A program made the position numbers and the translations under genes. The notes under the pieces are model-generated. The model made no database searches. It had not been told where the DNA came from and saw nothing but the letters and a program-made list of their open reading frames with translations. Shown one piece after another: positions 33,266 to 39,501 of a stretch of DNA of 63,669 nucleotides. How positions within the stretch are numbered: the stretch's first letter is position 1; every line of letters begins with the position of its first letter. Origin of the DNA: a virus. The stretch spans positions 1-63,669 of IMG/VR virus record IMGVR_UViG_3300042691_022190. One strand, written 5' to 3'.

Positions 33266-33553
33266 TTAATTTTTGCGAATGCTCGGGAAATCCTTCACGC
33301 TGGGAAACATGCGATCCATTGCGTCCAGGGCGTCCAGTTCGCGGGCCTCTTCGGCCAGCGCGTTTTTTTCGTTTTCGATCTTTTCCAACTCGTTGCAAAT
33401 TGTATTGACTACAACTTGCACGGCCACCATTACATGCGGGGCGCCATCTGTTGATTTTGCAACGGCCAGCGCGTAATCGTAGGCTTCCTGGATTGTCGGC
33501 CGATCAGCAAAAAAGCCATTGCGCAGGCCTTGAATTAATTCAGCGTGTGTCAT
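33266..33553 (-). CDS. Small helical protein (95 aa)
   Basis: It begins MTHAELIQGLRNGFFADRPT and is helical, with acidic NTICNELEKIENEKNALAEE. The family is not recognised. Start 33553 is decided by the leader CATACAGGAGAAAAC; a frame open to 33694 lacks that signal. It belongs to the early-type cassette driven from 34809-34837. Confidence 0.7.
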   Translation of the reverse strand: MTHAELIQGLRNGFFADRPTIQEAYDYALAVAKSTDGAPHVMVAVQVVVNTICNELEKIENEKNALAEEARELDALDAMDRMFPSVKDFPSIRKN

Positions 33554-33575
33554 TTCTGTTTTCTCCTGTATGTGT

Positions 33576-33592
33576 CCTGGCGAATTGCCAGG
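33576..33592 (-). promoter_or_regulatory. Leader hairpin before 33553
   Basis: CCTGGCAATTCGCCAGG on the minus strand (6-bp stem, 5-base loop) lies before CACATACAGGAGAAAAC. It is one of the recurring leader hairpins. Confidence 0.5.
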
Positions 33593-33612
33593 GTTTGAAC
33601 TGTAGGCCCTTT

Positions 33613-33855
33613 TTAAAAATTGATCAAGCCCTTCAAAAAAGTACGCGAAAAAACAATATCGCCCTGGAATTCTGACGGCACCAGCCAGTCGCAACCGTCC
33701 GCTGCGTCTTCCACCTTATCCGGGTCCATGTACCGCTTTTCGCAAATATTGTGGACCAGCGCGATTTGATTCACATGAATATGTGGATTGCTGCCGACTG
33801 AAAAGGTTCCAAACTCCATTTCACCAAACCAAACTTCTACCCGTTTTTCAGACAT
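33613..33855 (-). CDS. Small protein of the early cassette (80 aa)
   Basis: It begins MSEKRVEVWFGEMEFGTFSV and contains IALVHNICEKRYMDPDKVED and CDWLVPSEFQGDIVF. No family was recognised. ATG 33855 follows a strong ribosome site (GAGGAGATCAAAA) inside the end of the NinX-like gene. An upstream in-frame start at 33882 would lack one. Confidence 0.65.
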   Translation of the reverse strand: MSEKRVEVWFGEMEFGTFSVGSNPHIHVNQIALVHNICEKRYMDPDKVEDAADGCDWLVPSEFQGDIVFSRTFLKGLINF

Positions 33856-34243
33856 TTTTGATCTCCTCGCACTTGCAACCAAACCCGTCTATGGCAGGGC
33901 AGCCTTCTTTATGGTCTCGGATTTCGACAGGCAAATCTACTTCATCACCTAACTCACTAAATACATAGCACCTCATGGCGGCGACAAGGGGAGTCGAATC
34001 TTCGACTGCCGGAAATTCCTTCCAATAATCTTGGGCTATCCATGTCTCTCCACAATCTATGGCATCAAGCGTAATTCTCTCCCGCTCAATGATCGGCCCA
34101 CCTTGTGACCAATTGGATGAGGGTTTGAAGTCCACGCAGTCATCCTCGGTAATCCAAAAACTGCCATTCGGCCCCTCTGCATACCCCTCAATGTATGCCA
34201 CCGCCCAATCCAGCTGCGCACCGCTTAGTTCTGAAACTTTCAT
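33848..34243 (-). CDS. NinX-like protein (DUF2591)
   Basis: This 131-aa protein starts MKVSELSGAQLDWAVAYIEG, the hallmark 'MKV.EL.GA.LDW.VA...G' of NinX/DUF2591, and continues with FKPSSNWSQGGPIIERERIT ('PS..W..GG.IIER..I'). Lambdoid phages carry it in the nin region with no known essential role. The C-terminus has GFGCKCEEIKNV. Start 34243 is set by the ribosome site after a perfect leader hairpin (34262-34280). Confidence 0.8.
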   Translation of the reverse strand: MKVSELSGAQLDWAVAYIEGYAEGPNGSFWITEDDCVDFKPSSNWSQGGPIIERERITLDAIDCGETWIAQDYWKEFPAVEDSTPLVAAMRCYVFSELGDEVDLPVEIRDHKEGCPAIDGFGCKCEEIKNV

Positions 34244-34261
34244 GTTTTTCTCCTGTATGAA

Positions 34262-34280
34262 TGCCGGCAATCTGCCGACA
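34262..34280 (-). promoter_or_regulatory. Leader hairpin before NinX-like gene
   Basis: TGTCGGCA pairs over 8 positions with TGCCGGCA around GAT (one G-U). TTCATACAGGAGAAAAA and ATG 34243 follow. Confidence 0.55.
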
Positions 34281-34310
34281 ACAAAACAATAAACTTTTGT
34301 TTCCTCGATG

Positions 34311-34466
34311 TCAACGGCCCCCGCCTGTGATCTTCGCCCAAAGCATCATCAGCAACAGGCGAAACACCATGGGCTTTACTTCCTGCATCTTGTCCCGCTT
34401 GAGCTTCGCCAGCTCTCGGCGCTTTTCAATGCGTTCGCGCAGCTTTTCATATTCCCTTTCTTGCAT
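34311..34466 (-). CDS. Small basic helical protein (51 aa)
   Basis: It begins MQEREYEKLRERIEKRRELA, a charged helix, and ends in a short hydrophobic region LLLMMLWAKITGGGR, possibly a membrane contact. No family was recognised. It follows a terminator hairpin (34485-34504), and a GGGGGAT ribosome site lies just before its ATG. Confidence 0.55.
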   Translation of the reverse strand: MQEREYEKLRERIEKRRELAKLKRDKMQEVKPMVFRLLLMMLWAKITGGGR

Positions 34467-34484
34467 GCATCCCCCAATAGAAAA

Positions 34485-34504
34485 GGGAGGGCCGCAGCCC
34501 TCCC
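34485..34504 (-). terminator. Terminator or attenuator hairpin
   Basis: GGGAGGGC pairs with GCCCTCCC around CGCA, followed on the minus strand by TTTTCTATT. It lies between 34510-34755 and 34311-34466, so it may reduce read-through in the cassette. Confidence 0.7.
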
Positions 34505-34509
34505 GGTCA

Positions 34510-34755
34510 TTACTCCGCCAGTTTATCCAAATTGAACCATTCCCCATTGTCATTCAGCCAAACAAATGCCCCCGATTCCGGGCAAACAATGTGGATGTAT
34601 TTTCTCTTGAACTCATCATTCGGCCACCAAGCAAATACATCGTGCTTAACGCCAAGCTTGCGCATTACCTTGTTCGCAAGCTCTGCCCGCTGCTTTCCTA
34701 CTTCATCACCTTCTTCGCGCGTAGGGCGGACGAGTTCGATCCAGATCTTGTTCAT
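34510..34755 (-). CDS. Small protein, first gene of the early cassette (81 aa)
   Basis: It begins MNKIWIELVRPTREEGDEVG and continues with RAELANKVMRKLGVKHDVFA and IHIVCPESGAFVWLNDN. No family was recognised. It follows a consensus promoter (34809-34837), a 5' hairpin and CATACAGGAGAAAGTC. High expression early in infection would fit. Confidence 0.7.
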   Translation of the reverse strand: MNKIWIELVRPTREEGDEVGKQRAELANKVMRKLGVKHDVFAWWPNDEFKRKYIHIVCPESGAFVWLNDNGEWFNLDKLAE

Positions 34756-34784
34756 GACTTTCTCCTGTATGGTTAAAGAACGAT

Positions 34785-34802
34785 GTCGAATTTTAACTCG
34801 AC
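34785..34802 (-). promoter_or_regulatory. 5' leader hairpin at the predicted transcript start
   Basis: GTCGAGTTAAAATTCGAC on the minus strand is an imperfect palindrome (7 of 8 arm positions match). It falls right where transcription from the promoter at 34809 should begin, so the mRNA would start in a stem. It could also act as an operator. Confidence 0.55.
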
Positions 34803-34808
34803 AACATC

Positions 34809-34837
34809 ATCATAGCACAACTCGATCTGTTTGTCAA
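34809..34837 (-). promoter_or_regulatory. Sigma-70-type promoter
   Basis: On the minus strand TTGACA (perfect -35), a 17-base spacer and TATGAT (5 of 6 at -10) lie just past the stop of the nuclease gene. This is the best promoter seen in the window and drives the cassette down to the terminator at 31011. Confidence 0.85.
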
Positions 34838-34838
34838 A

Positions 34839-35249
34839 TCAGCCATCCAGTCGATCTCTCAACTCGTGCCAGTTTACATCATCAAACGCCCACTGCTGCA
34901 GCGGGACTGTTTCAATCCCGCGTGCAAATAAATCTGCGGCTTGCGCAGCCGTGTAAAGCAATAGTTTAGGTTTTGCTTTTAGTTTTGCAGGCGGGTGATA
35001 TTGCACAAGGATAAAGCTTGGGCATCCCATGTCCGCATGCTTAAGATGAAACGATATCTGATGAGGGCTAAGTTTTACCTTCTTCCCCGTCTTCACTACC
35101 TTCAGCTCCACCATCACAAACTTCCCCTTCAGCGCTATCAGGCAGTCCGGGATCCCCAGGTTCACCCTGCTTTCGATCCTCGTTATATGGCACGCTGGTA
35201 GATTGTCTTTTACTTTCTTGTAAAGCAATCCTTCGGGCTTGCTCGGCAC
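34839..35249 (-). CDS. VRR-NUC-like PD-(D/E)XK nuclease
   Basis: This 136-aa protein starts MPSKPEGLLYKKVKDNLPAC. Its core is VNLGIPDCLIALKGKFVMVE followed by LK, giving the nuclease signature G(I/V)PD-x(8-12)-(V/I)E-x-K. Glu of an N-terminal helix (E6) may complete it. VRR-NUC and Holliday-junction-type enzymes share this layout; it may process replication or packaging intermediates. It overlaps the C-terminal coding end of TerS by 182 bases in another frame. Confidence 0.75.
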   Translation of the reverse strand: MPSKPEGLLYKKVKDNLPACHITRIESRVNLGIPDCLIALKGKFVMVELKVVKTGKKVKLSPHQISFHLKHADMGCPSFILVQYHPPAKLKAKPKLLLYTAAQAADLFARGIETVPLQQWAFDDVNWHELRDRLDG

Positions 35250-35883
35250 GGCGCATTTCCTCCCGCATTGTCAGCTGCTTAACTTCCTCGTGGGACTGCT
35301 CTTTCTTTACGGACTCAAGAATTTCTTCCTCGTCCATGTCAATAATATCTTTTGGAGGAGGCCCGCCGTAGAGCTTTTTGATCTCTTCCAATTTACGCTG
35401 CACTTCTTCCTTGCTCATGGAATCAATCGTGCCAACCCGGATTTCCTTCCGGTCTACATAAATCGTGCCCAGGGCCTGCCCCCTTCGAAACTCTGCCTGG
35501 ACAGCGGCACCAAACGCACCGGCCTGCAAAGCGGCATCCCGAATGGCCAACAAATCTCGCATGTGGCGCTCGTAGGTCGTATTGTACTTGGCATTCAGTT
35601 CTGCCCGGTATTCCTGGATCGCGGCGACGATATGGGGACATATTTCCGGGTCAGTAAGCTTCGAGGCAGTGTTGCTTGCCGACTTTGGGCTAAAGCCTGC
35701 CCGGATGGCCGCTTCCTTCATGGTTACAGAGCCATCCCCTGCCACCAGCTCTTTAACAAAGGTCCATTCCCGCTCGTTGAGCTTCTTCTGCTTACGCAGA
35801 GGCGCCACTGGGGTCGATAGCCGCTTCTGCAGCTTGTCTCCCAAGACAGGAGGGGTGTTGAATAGGTCGCGGCGCTTGCTCAT
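35068..35883 (-). CDS. terS: Terminase small subunit
   Basis: This 271-aa protein begins MSKRRDLFNTPPVLGDKLQK and has a helix-turn-helix region (LNEREWTFVKELVAGDGSVT then MKEAAIRAGFSPKSASN). A central oligomerisation helix (NTTYERHMRDLLAIRDAALQ) and a long low-complexity charged C-terminus follow. It recognises the packaging site. Start 35883 overlaps the upstream stop as ATGA. Its last 60 codons also encode the nuclease's N-terminus in a different frame. Confidence 0.8.
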   Translation of the reverse strand: MSKRRDLFNTPPVLGDKLQKRLSTPVAPLRKQKKLNEREWTFVKELVAGDGSVTMKEAAIRAGFSPKSASNTASKLTDPEICPHIVAAIQEYRAELNAKYNTTYERHMRDLLAIRDAALQAGAFGAAVQAEFRRGQALGTIYVDRKEIRVGTIDSMSKEEVQRKLEEIKKLYGGPPPKDIIDMDEEEILESVKKEQSHEEVKQLTMREEMRRAEQARRIALQESKRQSTSVPYNEDRKQGEPGDPGLPDSAEGEVCDGGAEGSEDGEEGKT

Positions 35884-36137
35884 GACACCCTCCGGCAAAT
35901 CCACTCCCCATCCTCTCGTTGGCGCACAGTAAACTTCCTGGTGGGCGTCCGTCTGTAAAAACTTTGCAGGGCGCTCCTTACAAGAATCGACTCCCCAATC
36001 GTGTACACCCGGAAATAGTCTCCAATCAACATCCCCTTAAACGGATACCTGGTTCGGCCTCCAACTGTCTTTCTCAGGGCATGCTCCCGGGCCACGATAA
36101 ATGAATCAGGGTTCTTTACCTCCTGATCACGCAACAT
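35880..36137 (-). CDS. Small basic protein heading the terS unit (85 aa)
   Basis: It begins MLRDQEVKNPDSFIVAREHA, is rich in Arg and ends GEWICRRVS. ATG 36137 has the ribosome site GAGGAGAAGAAA; an alternative at 36176 lacks one. There is no family I recognise. It is the first gene leftward from the noncoding region 36138-36835. Confidence 0.7.
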   Translation of the reverse strand: MLRDQEVKNPDSFIVAREHALRKTVGGRTRYPFKGMLIGDYFRVYTIGESILVRSALQSFYRRTPTRKFTVRQREDGEWICRRVS

Positions 36138-36220
36138 TTTCTTCTCCTCGTTAGTATGAAAGTAAGAGTATGCCACTTAAGTTTACAAGGCACAACTCCT
36201 TCCCAAACTCAATTTTTCGT

Positions 36221-36249
36221 TTTACTAAGATAAACTTCCTGTAAAAAAA
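36221..36249 (+). repeat. Inverted repeat arm A (29 bp)
   Basis: TTTACTAAGATAAACTTCCT plus GTAAAAAAA matches the complement of 36410-36438 at 26 of 29 positions. Confidence 0.85.
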
Positions 36250-36409
36250 CAATTTTCATTTTCAAAAGGCCTTGCGCGCGCACCCCGTAAAATCCTTACA
36301 CTACACACTACCATACTTTTTTTTCAACCTTCGTAACCCATTGATCTTAAAAGGTTCTTGCACCAAACATCAACTACACACATACTGTCTACGCAAAATT
36401 TGAATTTCA

Positions 36410-36438
36410 TTTTTTTACAAAAAGTTTACCTTAGTAAA
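36410..36438 (-). repeat. Inverted repeat arm B (29 bp)
   Basis: Read on the minus strand from 36438, TTTACTAAGGTAAACTTTTT plus GTAAAAAAA pairs with arm A 160 bp away. It also contains a short internal TTTAC/GTAAA palindrome. Confidence 0.85.
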
Positions 36439-36444
36439 TGTTCA

Positions 36445-36475
36445 GTGTAATGGCACTAATATACTTCCATTACAC
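36445..36475. promoter_or_regulatory. 9-bp inverted repeat, operator candidate
   Basis: GTGTAATGG and CCATTACAC are perfect complements separated by 13 bases. This is typical of a dimeric-repressor site between divergent units. Confidence 0.5.
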
Positions 36476-36479
36476 CTGT

Positions 36480-36610
36480 TTTTTGTCTGTCCCTGATCCG
36501 TGGTCCTCGCCCCCTTCTCCATCCTACGCGCCCTCCCCCGCCTTTTCCCCTCCTCCTCACCCCCTCCCCACGGCCCACGGCCCCCCTTTTTTCTCCCCAT
36601 TTAGACCCCT
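36480..36610 (+). other. Polypyrimidine tract
   Basis: The plus strand is dominated by C and T with long runs (CCCTCCCCCG, CCCCTCCTCCTCACCCCCTC). CCACGGCCCACGGCCC at 36568-36583 repeats words of the 30.6-kb region. Such strand bias can mark primer-RNA or unusual DNA structure sites. Confidence 0.6.
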
Positions 36611-36635
36611 CACTCTACTCAACTATTTTCAAAGT

Positions 36636-36644
36636 TATCCACAG
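36636..36644 (+). promoter_or_regulatory. DnaA box (perfect)
   Basis: TTATCCACA matches the DnaA 9-mer consensus exactly. A single copy can occur by chance; its place beside AT-rich repeats makes it worth noting. Confidence 0.5.
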
Positions 36645-36778
36645 CCATTTAGTCCCATTCAGCTCCTTTTTTGCTCACCCGATTGAGTACTTTCACTCAC
36701 CCCTGATCCCCATCTGAGGTAACCTTATCCTCCCCGGCGGTAACAAACGCATCCCCTGCAACGTGCGGATTCGGTTGT

Positions 36779-36805
36779 TGTACACACCCGCCGGGGCCTG
36801 TACAC
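36779..36805. promoter_or_regulatory. Two TGTACAC boxes, 20 bp apart
   Basis: TGTACAC at 36779-36785 and 36799-36805 lies directly upstream of the rightward unit. GTGTACAC also occurs in the other divergent promoter region (50948-50955). It may be a shared regulator site. Confidence 0.45.
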
Positions 36806-36835
36806 TTCCAACATCTCTACCCTGTGAGTTCTAAA

Positions 36836-37570
36836 ATGGCTTACACAGACCAGGAAGTACGGCAATATCTAACCAATAACCTACCTAATGCCTCAGACCG
36901 GCAAATCGCTGCCGAGATGGTTCGTTTTGGCGTTGGCTCAGACCAAATAGCCCGCGTCATGAACCAGACCCCACAGGCCGTTCAAGAACGCTTCGAGGCC
37001 GCTCAAGCCCCTCTTGCAAACACTTCCTTATCCGATAATGACGTTCGCCAGTACCTACTTGATAGGCCCGGCTATACCGATGCCCAGGTCGCATCGGACA
37101 TGATTCGATTTGGTGTAAGCCCCGCCCAAGTATCTCGGGCCACTGGACTTCCTCTCACGGACGTGCAGGCACGGTTTCAGGCCGTTTTGGATCCGCTACG
37201 AGCAACGGCCCGCGGCGCGACAACAACGTACACAAATACCGGGGGTGGCACCACTACAAATGGTGGCACCACAACCACCACTGGCGGTGGTACGGACAAC
37301 CGTACGGTAGTTCAAACAACCCCAATCACCCCGCAGACAACTGCAGCAATGCCTACTCGCTACATCCAGCCTTCTCCCCTGACCGTTGCCGGAGCCCTGA
37401 CTCCTCAGTACACGGAAGTGCCGGCTGGAATTTACAGCCTGGGGGTCCCTTTGTTAAATGTTAGAAACCTGATCAACCTAGCCAGGGTCCCAAGCTACGT
37501 GGCTGCTCCGAGGTCCACGGAAAGTATGACGTTTAACCCGATCACTACAGTAGGCGATCAAGTTATCTAA
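36836..37570 (+). CDS. Protein with two tandem ~65-aa helical repeats
   Basis: This 244-aa protein contains repeat 1 with DQEVRQYLTNNLPNASDRQI and RFGVGSDQIARVMNQTPQAV, and repeat 2 with DNDVRQYLLDRPGYTDAQVA and RFGVSPAQVSRATGLPLTDV. The repeated pattern 'D.(E/D)VRQYL........Q(I/V)A..M.RFGV...Q..R......VQ.RF.A...PL' looks like a small helical DNA- or protein-binding domain. A Gly/Thr linker and the tail GIYSLGVPLLNVRNLINLAR follow. The family is not recognised. It is the first rightward gene; ATG 36836 is preferred to GTG 36824. Confidence 0.7.
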   Translation: MAYTDQEVRQYLTNNLPNASDRQIAAEMVRFGVGSDQIARVMNQTPQAVQERFEAAQAPLANTSLSDNDVRQYLLDRPGYTDAQVASDMIRFGVSPAQVSRATGLPLTDVQARFQAVLDPLRATARGATTTYTNTGGGTTTNGGTTTTTGGGTDNRTVVQTTPITPQTTAAMPTRYIQPSPLTVAGALTPQYTEVPAGIYSLGVPLLNVRNLINLARVPSYVAAPRSTESMTFNPITTVGDQVI

Positions 37571-37640
37571 GCAGTAAAAACCCCTAGCGGTTCGAGTCCC
37601 GATCTTTCTGGCGCCACAAATCTCAGCCGTGCAAAAATAA

Positions 37641-37661
37641 CCCTCGGTTCGATTCCGGGGG
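37641..37661 (+). promoter_or_regulatory. Hairpin covering the ribosome site of the HNH gene
   Basis: CCCTCGG pairs with CCGGGGG over 7 positions around TTCGATT (one G-U). The 3' arm is the G-rich ribosome site for GTG 37670, so folding should block translation. The arm and loop look like a tRNA T-arm. Confidence 0.45.
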
Positions 37662-37669
37662 GAAGCGTC

Positions 37670-38095
37670 GTGCCGTACAAAGACAAGGCCGAAAAAAAGG
37701 CCAAGGACAGCCTGTACAAGAAGGCCTACTACCAGCGTAACAAGGACGCCGTGCAGGCCCGTGTAGCGCGAAACAAGAAGCTCGCGCGGGAGAAATGGAT
37801 CGAGTTCAAGGCCATCCAAAACTGCCACTACTGCGGCGCAAGCCACCCTGCCATCATCGACTTCCACCACGTTGTGCGAGATGGCACCCAGCAGTCCGTA
37901 AACCGCCTGGCGGCAGACAACAAGTGGGGGGCCATCTACCGAGAGGTCAAAAAGTGCATCCCTTTGTGCTCCAATTGCCACAGGGTCCTGCACTGGAACG
38001 AGAGCCGTGGTCGGATGATCACTAAGAACATGGAATTAAGCACGATCAACCGCACTGTGGAGAGTACGAATGACGACGATAGCGGCCCGCTTTAG
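37670..38095 (+). CDS. HNH endonuclease
   Basis: This 141-aa protein starts MPYKDKAEKKAKDSLYKKAY, a basic DNA-binding head. It then has CHYCGASHPAIIDFHHV, CIPLCSNCHRVLHWNE with the HNH residues (His in FHHV, Asn in SNCH, His in CHRVLH) and two Cys pairs for zinc. It may be a homing or packaging-linked nuclease. A GTG start at 37670 follows GGGGGGAAG. Its end overlaps the next gene by 26 bases. Confidence 0.85.
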   Translation: MPYKDKAEKKAKDSLYKKAYYQRNKDAVQARVARNKKLAREKWIEFKAIQNCHYCGASHPAIIDFHHVVRDGTQQSVNRLAADNKWGAIYREVKKCIPLCSNCHRVLHWNESRGRMITKNMELSTINRTVESTNDDDSGPL

Positions 38096-38519
38096 CACCC
38101 TGGAAATCGCGGCCGACAGTCAAGTCTCGGGCGACGACGTCAAGTACTACATCGAAAAGCTAAGGCGCGGCAAGGACTGCATCTTCGGAGGCGCGGGGGA
38201 CCTGGACAAGCTTTTGAAGTTTTACGACTCTGTGCAAAAGAACGGGGAGTTTGACGAGCCGATCGAGGTGGATATCCTGGAGCTGCGCCATGACGGGATC
38301 TACGTCTACGAAAGTACCATCCACCCGGTCAAGATCCGTGGAGACTTCTTCTCGGTGGGGACTGGCTCAGCCTACGCGCTTGCTGCAATGCACCTTGGCA
38401 AAAGCCCAAAGGAGGCAATCGAGATAGCGTCAATCTTTGACCCCGTGACGGGCGGCCCGATCGACGCCATGACCCTTGAGCCGTTGTCCGTGGCCCGTAA
38501 GCCACGGACTAAGAAATAA
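38070..38519 (+). CDS. HslV/proteasome-beta-like Ntn-hydrolase
   Basis: This 149-aa protein starts MTTIAARFSTLEIAADSQVS. Removal of Met would expose Thr2 as the N-terminal nucleophile. Asp16 (AADSQ) and Lys30 (IEKLRR) match Asp17 and Lys33 of the proteasome fold, and FGGAGDLDKLLKFYDS and FFSVGTGSAYALAAMHLGKS match the later HslV/proteasome strands (G-S-G loop). It is shorter than bacterial HslV (about 175 aa). A self-compartmentalised peptidase or inactive mimic is possible. No HslU-type ATPase is encoded in this window. Confidence 0.75.
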   Translation: MTTIAARFSTLEIAADSQVSGDDVKYYIEKLRRGKDCIFGGAGDLDKLLKFYDSVQKNGEFDEPIEVDILELRHDGIYVYESTIHPVKIRGDFFSVGTGSAYALAAMHLGKSPKEAIEIASIFDPVTGGPIDAMTLEPLSVARKPRTKK

Positions 38520-38864
38520 CTACTTCTTTTCTTTCATCATGGCCCGGTTGGCGCGGAAAAGCTCGCCGGACAACTCGCCACACGTCTCGCTCGTGCCCCT
38601 TAAAAGCCTCTCCGCCAGGCACAAAAGGGTCGTGGTACGCGAAGAGCTGCTGTCAAAGCAGTCATCTGCGGCAACGGCCAAAAGCTCCTCGATCTCGGCC
38701 AAGCGGTTACAGATATCGTCCAAGTCGTTAGCGATAGTGTGAATGGACCGGGGGTCCGGGAAACCCTTATCTAGGTCCAACAAAATCTCATGCAGGGACT
38801 TGTCGGCCTTCTTAGCGGGCTTTTTGGTGGCCTTCTTGGCCGGCACTGATTTAGTAGCTTTCAT
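38520..38864 (-). CDS. Lys/Ala-rich-tailed small protein (114 aa)
   Basis: The N-terminus is basic and disordered (KSVPAKKATKKPAKKADKSL, histone-tail-like), followed by a helical domain with RSIHTIANDLDDICNRLAEI and SRTTTLLCLAERLLRG. No family was recognised. It converges with the Ntn-hydrolase gene with no gap (38519/38520) and its start overlaps the stop of the RAMP-like gene (38861-38864). It could bind DNA or RNA. Confidence 0.65.
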   Translation of the reverse strand: MKATKSVPAKKATKKPAKKADKSLHEILLDLDKGFPDPRSIHTIANDLDDICNRLAEIEELLAVAADDCFDSSSSRTTTLLCLAERLLRGTSETCGELSGELFRANRAMMKEKK

Positions 38865-39478
38865 GAGAGCACCTCAAAGTGTGTAATGTTATAACGTCCG
38901 TAAGTCGGGCGAAAATCGCCAACCCCAACCAGGCGCCCGGCAGTGTTCAGTACGTCTTGAAAAAGGAAGGGGTCGATATACTCAGGGGTGAGTATCTGAA
39001 ATTGTAGATCCACCTTCCATCCGATGCGCATGGCAGGTCGTGTTCGGTTGACCCCGGCTCGCTGTACTGTGACCCGACGAGTGTCAAGGTAGTCCCACTC
39101 ATCGCAACCAAGTGGCGCAAGCTGAGTAAGCGAAACGATCCCGGCTTTAAACAGATCCATCGCGGATTTACGCGGTGAGCGGGGGTCTTGCTTAAACTTT
39201 GCAGCATGGATGAGGGACTGGCGGAAGTATTCGCCTGGAATACAAAGCTCACCTTTCTCGTTCCTCCATATGTAGGACTCAATATCATCCTCCTTTTTCG
39301 CCTTGGAGTTCTTGGCCGCTTTGGACTTTGCCTCCACGGACTCGCAGTTCCATCTGTGAAAAAGAAGATCCGCTGCCCCCGTAGCGCGTAGCGCCACAGC
39401 ATACGGAAACCCCTGTTCAATGGCGGTCTTGCCACCATTGGTTACAGCACTTACAACCTTCAAATTGGACTTAGCCAT
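38861..39478 (-). CDS. RAMP/Cas7-like fold candidate
   Basis: This 205-aa protein starts MAKSNLKVVSAVTNGGKTAI. It contains ALRATGAADLLFHRWN, CIPGEYFRQSLIHAAKF and, near the C-terminus, YLDTRRVTVQRAGVNRTRPA, IGWKVDLQFQIL and AGRLVGVGDFRPTYGRYN. The order (first strand, 'IPG..(F/L)...L..AA', then 'aG..(V/I)G.GDFRP..GR(Y/F).(I/V)') is that of RAMP/Cas7-type RNA-binding proteins. No other CRISPR genes occur. It may bind RNA, or only share the fold. It starts directly downstream of the pentamer tract. Confidence 0.55.
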   Translation of the reverse strand: MAKSNLKVVSAVTNGGKTAIEQGFPYAVALRATGAADLLFHRWNCESVEAKSKAAKNSKAKKEDDIESYIWRNEKGELCIPGEYFRQSLIHAAKFKQDPRSPRKSAMDLFKAGIVSLTQLAPLGCDEWDYLDTRRVTVQRAGVNRTRPAMRIGWKVDLQFQILTPEYIDPFLFQDVLNTAGRLVGVGDFRPTYGRYNITHFEVLS

Positions 39479-39501
39479 TATTACTTTCTCCGTTATTAAA
39501 A

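Larger units (their letters stand above)
36138..36835. other. Divergent noncoding region, candidate origin/control region
   Basis: 698 bp separate leftward terS genes from the rightward unit. The left half is AT-rich with a 29-bp inverted repeat (36221-36249 and 36410-36438) and a 9-bp inverted repeat (36445-36475). A C/T-rich strand follows (about 36480-36610), then a perfect DnaA box (36636-36644) and two TGTACAC boxes (36779-36805). No gene is evident. Confidence 0.75.

Noticed and set aside
37581-37661. Possible tRNA gene(s)
   Set aside because: Two T-arm-like loops are present, but no matching acceptor, D or anticodon arms could be drawn. The first T-stem does not pair properly.
37478-37993. 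171-aa antisense frame over the helical-repeat and HNH genes
   Set aside because: It runs opposite two genes with clear protein patterns and has no start signal or recognisable motif.
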